Assembly: GCF_008831285.2 (NCBI RefSeq)
Contig: NC_045138.2
Coordinates: 16,401,934 to 16,465,933, forward strand
Length of the DNA: 64,000 nt
Source: Nymphaea colorata
Lineage: Eukaryota > Streptophyta > Magnoliopsida > Nymphaeales > Nymphaeaceae
Reading direction: 5' to 3'
Both the position numbers and the translations under genes were made by a program. Every line of letters starts with the position of its first letter. The stretch's first letter is position 1. Shown here piece after piece: positions 61,037 through 64,000 of this stretch. The notes beneath the pieces are model-generated. The model worked only from the letters and a program-made list of their open reading frames with translations. It was not told where the DNA came from and did no database searches.

Positions 61037-63910
61037 TCAATAAAGAATTGATTTTGTACAAGAATACAAAAAATTGGAACCGAGAAAAGCATGCAGAAAG
61101 CCGATCAGAATGGTATAGAAGATCAGATTATCAAATGACAAACGTCGTGTGCTTCCACTAGCACTGGTTTGTCCAGAATTGTCTTGAACGAAAGCACTCT
61201 TTCCAGACGATGAAGAGACGTTCACTGCCCTGGTGCCTGAAACAGAGACACAACCCACGCGAAGTAGTCATTCAAATGGGTTTCTTTTCATTCTTCAAAA
61301 GGACAGGCCTTAGTAATCATGCAAAAACTTACAGTCGTAGTTAGTCCACCCAACTTGCTGTCCTTCTAGGTCATAAACAAATATTTTGTCCTTTAAGACA
61401 ATATCTGCAAAATAAGCATCATCTTCGGTTTCTTCCACAGGTATAAGAAATCCAATACTATCTTGTACTAAGAACAAAACGAAGCCCAATCTATTGATGT
61501 CAAACAGCAGGCCATATTGACAGTAGACTTAGTGACAAATAAAAATAGTAACAAGAAAAATTTCATCGCATCAAGAGCAGGTTAAATGTGATGTGTTGGC
61601 AGGTGGAAGCAGGAAGTGGGACAAGATGGTTGGACAGAACTGCGACAGTACCTGATCACCTAAAAAGCATCAAAAAAATAGAACGCCACAGAATCACACA
61701 AGACAGCAATGGCCAGAGACTTGAGAATTCTATATATCAATCTTTAGCGAAGGGTTCTACATATCAGTCGTTTACCACATCATTTCCACCTGTTATTAAG
61801 AAACATACAAGCATAGACCCTTATTTTGTGCTAAAAATTTTGAGAAAGTGTGACTTTGAAACTTTGTAACTTTCTGATCCCCTGGACCCCATGATTAGAA
61901 GCATACGATTATAGGTTTTTCCTTTGTGCTAAAGAAAATGAGCAAGCATGCCTTCAAACTTCAGTAAATTTCTGATCCTCGGAAGAGGGCAACAGCTATA
62001 AAAGCTGCTTATTGGCAAGAAATAACATATTATAATTGCATGAGCAGGATTTTGGGAGCATGAAAACCTTCAAATCAGGCACAATTCGCCTGAACAGAAG
62101 TAATGAACCTACAACTTTCTACTGGGGACACTTTGCAAAACAGTGAAGATCCCGCAACAGATCTTACTAATCATCATATTTCCGTTAACCCTCTAGTCAT
62201 GGGCTTCAAAAATCAACAGCCCATGATGTACCAATTTTTTGATGATAGCTCGCATCAACACTTAACAGTAACTCTGATAATACACATAGAGACACAGAAA
62301 TACATCCTTCCAAAAAAAAAATTACTTAGGGATAAATTTCTTGAAATTTTTCCAATTAATTGCAAGAGTAAATCTAACTTGATCATTTAAATGTGGTGAT
62401 CGACAGTCAAATTATCTAGGAAACGAGTAAAAAATAAGCAACCAAGGTCATGAAAATGAAAGGATAAAATTAAGGACACGATGTTGTGTCACCAAGAAAA
62501 AATAAATAAATAAGAAGTACACAACAATGAGGATAAAGTTAACACATGGTTGACTCCATGCAAAGGTCATGCTATACTCCACAAATTCGATGTGATGTGA
62601 CATGAATACAGGACTCACATGCAAATGAAGCATTTGAAAGCAATAATAATGTGGTATTCACAGCTCATGAAGATTATGATGCTGTTGCTGAAGAAGGCAA
62701 TAATGCTATGGAAAATCATCCGGCAGGCATTGGCATTGCCTTTGTAAAGATCGTGTTGACACGTCACAATGCATGCTTTTTGAAATATGGGAAAACAATA
62801 AATGAGGGCAGGCAATCAAATCTGAGGCAATATTCTTGATAATCCTCCATTTTGCAGCTCCTTAATTATAGAAGGAAAATCTGATGAGCATTGTATAGAA
62901 AAAAATGTATAAAATGTCAATATTGTGCACTATCGATTCCAAGGTTGATGGTGGGCTTCAATGGTGAAGAACCATGATCAATGATTTTATTTTGATGATT
63001 TTTGTTTTTCAACATGGTATCAGAGTCAAAAATCTTCCTGGTCTGGTTATCTGAGCAGGAAGATTTCTGCATCTCATGCCACATATGGCAGACATGAAGA
63101 CCATTAACACAGACTTTGAAGCGATGCTCAAGTCAGGATGGATTCTGCAAGGATGGAAAATAAGAACACGTCGTTCAAGAACATTTAGACTTCCACAAAG
63201 ACCTGCTGATGACCAAGAGAGTACTGGCTTCTTCAACAAAGTGATGGCACGATCTACTTTCACAAAACCTCTAAGGCAAACTTGGACTTTCCAAATCGCT
63301 GTCCAGTTTGAAGGAAGATGAAAGAGATAATCATGCAGTAAGCACAGCACACAAAGATCATGATGATGTTGCTGAAGCAGGCAAACTACAGAAAATCATC
63401 CAACAGAGGATGGCATCGGCATTGCCATTTGTGAAGATTGTATCAAGTATCAATGTTACAATGCATTTTTTTGAAATATGGGATAACAATAAGTCAAGAA
63501 ATCAAATCTGAGGCCATATTCTTGATGATCCTCCATGTAACAGCTTCTTGATTACAGGAGGAAAATCTGTTGAGCATTGTAGAGAAAAAAATGTATAAAT
63601 ATCAATAACATGCACTATTGACTCCAAGATCGATGGTGGCCTTCCATCGTGAAGAACCACAATCAGTGATTTTATTTTGATTTTTTTATTTTTCAACAGT
63701 ATTCATTTGAGATAGATAGAATGCTAAATCATGAGTACAGCAATATGTGTGCATCCAATGAAAAGGCTAACAACCATATTACAGCAATAAGCATGTATCC
63801 AAATGAAAAGGCCAAGTACTGAATTCCAAGCTTCTGACAACCATACCTCCCAAGATTGTCATTGATCCTTGCATCTTCTGCCACCCAATGCACCATACTG
63901 TAGCACCACT
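61037..63910 (-). CDS. Aspartic protease (A1 family, possibly GPI-anchored), C-terminal exons only; 5' part beyond the window
   Basis: Three exons read on the minus strand: 63910-63847, 61404-61333 and 61236-61037 (TGA). The first encodes [14 protein letters not shown] then MTILG, the second [20 protein letters not shown] then TNYD, and the third C followed by [15 protein letters not shown] and a hydrophobic stretch ([16 protein letters not shown]). [22 protein letters not shown] is the characteristic C-terminal strand set of plant pepsin-like proteases of the A36/A39 kind. Junctions split codons exactly: G|AT gives Asp and T|GC gives Cys. The Ser-rich linker with a hydrophobic tail suggests a GPI-anchor signal, as in that subfamily; this is inference, and about 14 residues follow the hydrophobic run. 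Both catalytic Asp motifs must lie in exons beyond position 64000. The 2442-nt intron 63846-61405 contains a complete TRIM retrotransposon. A compound microsatellite lies about 150 nt past the stop and may be in the 3' UTR. Confidence 0.87.
62635..63014 (+). repeat. Left LTR of the TRIM
   Basis: 380 bp, TGAAAGCAATAATAATG at the start and TTTTTCAACA at the end, directly followed by the PBS. Shared blocks with the right LTR include GTTGCTGAAG, AAATCTGAGGC, TATTCTTGAT and GATTTTATTTTGAT. Confidence 0.85.
63015..63027 (+). other. Primer-binding site of the TRIM (initiator tRNA-Met type)
   Basis: TGGTATCAGAGTC abuts the CA end of the left LTR with no spacer. The plant consensus is TGGTATCAGAGC. 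This is the strongest single mark that the repeat pair is an LTR retroelement. Confidence 0.85.
63319..63698 (+). repeat. Right LTR of the TRIM
   Basis: 380 bp, preceded by the purine tract and ending TTTTTCAACA. It contains a TATA-like TGTATAAATA near 63593, a possible U3 promoter element. Confidence 0.85.
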
Positions 63911-64000
63911 CTGCAAAAAAATGAGTTTATTCATTTCAGTGAAATACCCATAGTGTGACAAGTTAAAAGAGAAGGAACTGTCTATCCCTCTTCATTGCAC

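Larger units (their letters stand above)
62635..63698 (+). mobile_element. TRIM: miniature LTR retrotransposon with two LTRs, PBS and PPT, in a protease intron
   Basis: Two direct repeats of 380 bp (62635-63014 and 63319-63698) both begin TG and end TTTTTCAACA. They flank only 304 bp. Immediately after the left LTR is TGGTATCAGAGTC (63015-63027), matching the usual primer-binding site for initiator tRNA-Met. Immediately before the right LTR is a purine tract GAAGGAAGA (63310-63318). Flanking 5-mers are gcatt (62630-62634) and gtatt (63699-63703), an imperfect target duplication. There is no gag or pol, so it is non-autonomous by definition of the class. LTRs differ at many sites, indicating an old insertion. 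A plus-strand 81-codon frame (63076-63321) fills most of the interior but resembles no known protein. It lies in an intron of the protease gene, antisense to it. Confidence 0.87.

Noticed and set aside
62635-63698. Cassandra-type TRIM carrying 5S rRNA sequence
   Set aside because: The LTRs contain no 5S-like promoter blocks.

Overview
The window is nuclear DNA of a flowering plant. It is AT-rich, its genes have GT-AG introns, its receptor kinases are plant-specific, and it carries plant-type small transposons (TRIM, SINE and MITE elements). The species cannot be named from the sequence.

Left part (1-30.8 kb): a tandem array of five wall-associated receptor kinase-like genes of the WAKL15/20 type, all on the minus strand. 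They are called A (1-3250, kinase end cut by the window edge), B (4701-7539), C (10622-14372), D (17951-21944) and E (26512-30737). Each has three exons joined by phase-1 introns. Exon 1 encodes a signal peptide and a cysteine-rich GUB_WAK_bind/WAK_assoc ectodomain. Exon 2 is a 39-63 nt microexon for the juxtamembrane segment. Exon 3 encodes the membrane helix and the whole kinase. With these boundaries the frame closes exactly in B, D, E and F. C has a 2-bp deletion in exon 1 and is a candidate pseudogene. D has lost its C-terminal tail to a stop codon. B pairs with E and C with D in sequence. The 5' and 3' flanks of B-E are also homologous, so the repeated unit is gene plus flanks.

Middle (30.8-40.9 kb): intergenic DNA with repeat debris, including a probable copia LTR fragment, a non-coding block also found at 24.8-25.4 kb, an inverted-repeat segment, and a 60-bp tandem duplication. 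Gene F (40885-45649) follows. It is a sixth, divergent WAKL gene on the plus strand and is closest to A in its kinase.

Right part (45.6-64 kb): sparse in genes. A small intact minus-strand gene encodes an 83-aa protein (50867-51118). The C-terminal exons of an aspartic protease lie on the minus strand (61037-63910, 5' part beyond the window). One intron of that protease holds a complete miniature LTR retrotransposon (two 380-bp LTRs, PBS, PPT). A tRNA-derived SINE with a 7-bp target duplication lies at 58.76 kb, and a MITE at 55.96 kb.

The WAKL proteins are predicted plasma-membrane receptors with active RD-type kinases, likely cell-wall sensors. The array shows tandem duplication, probable gene conversion, decay, and variation in the juxtamembrane exon.
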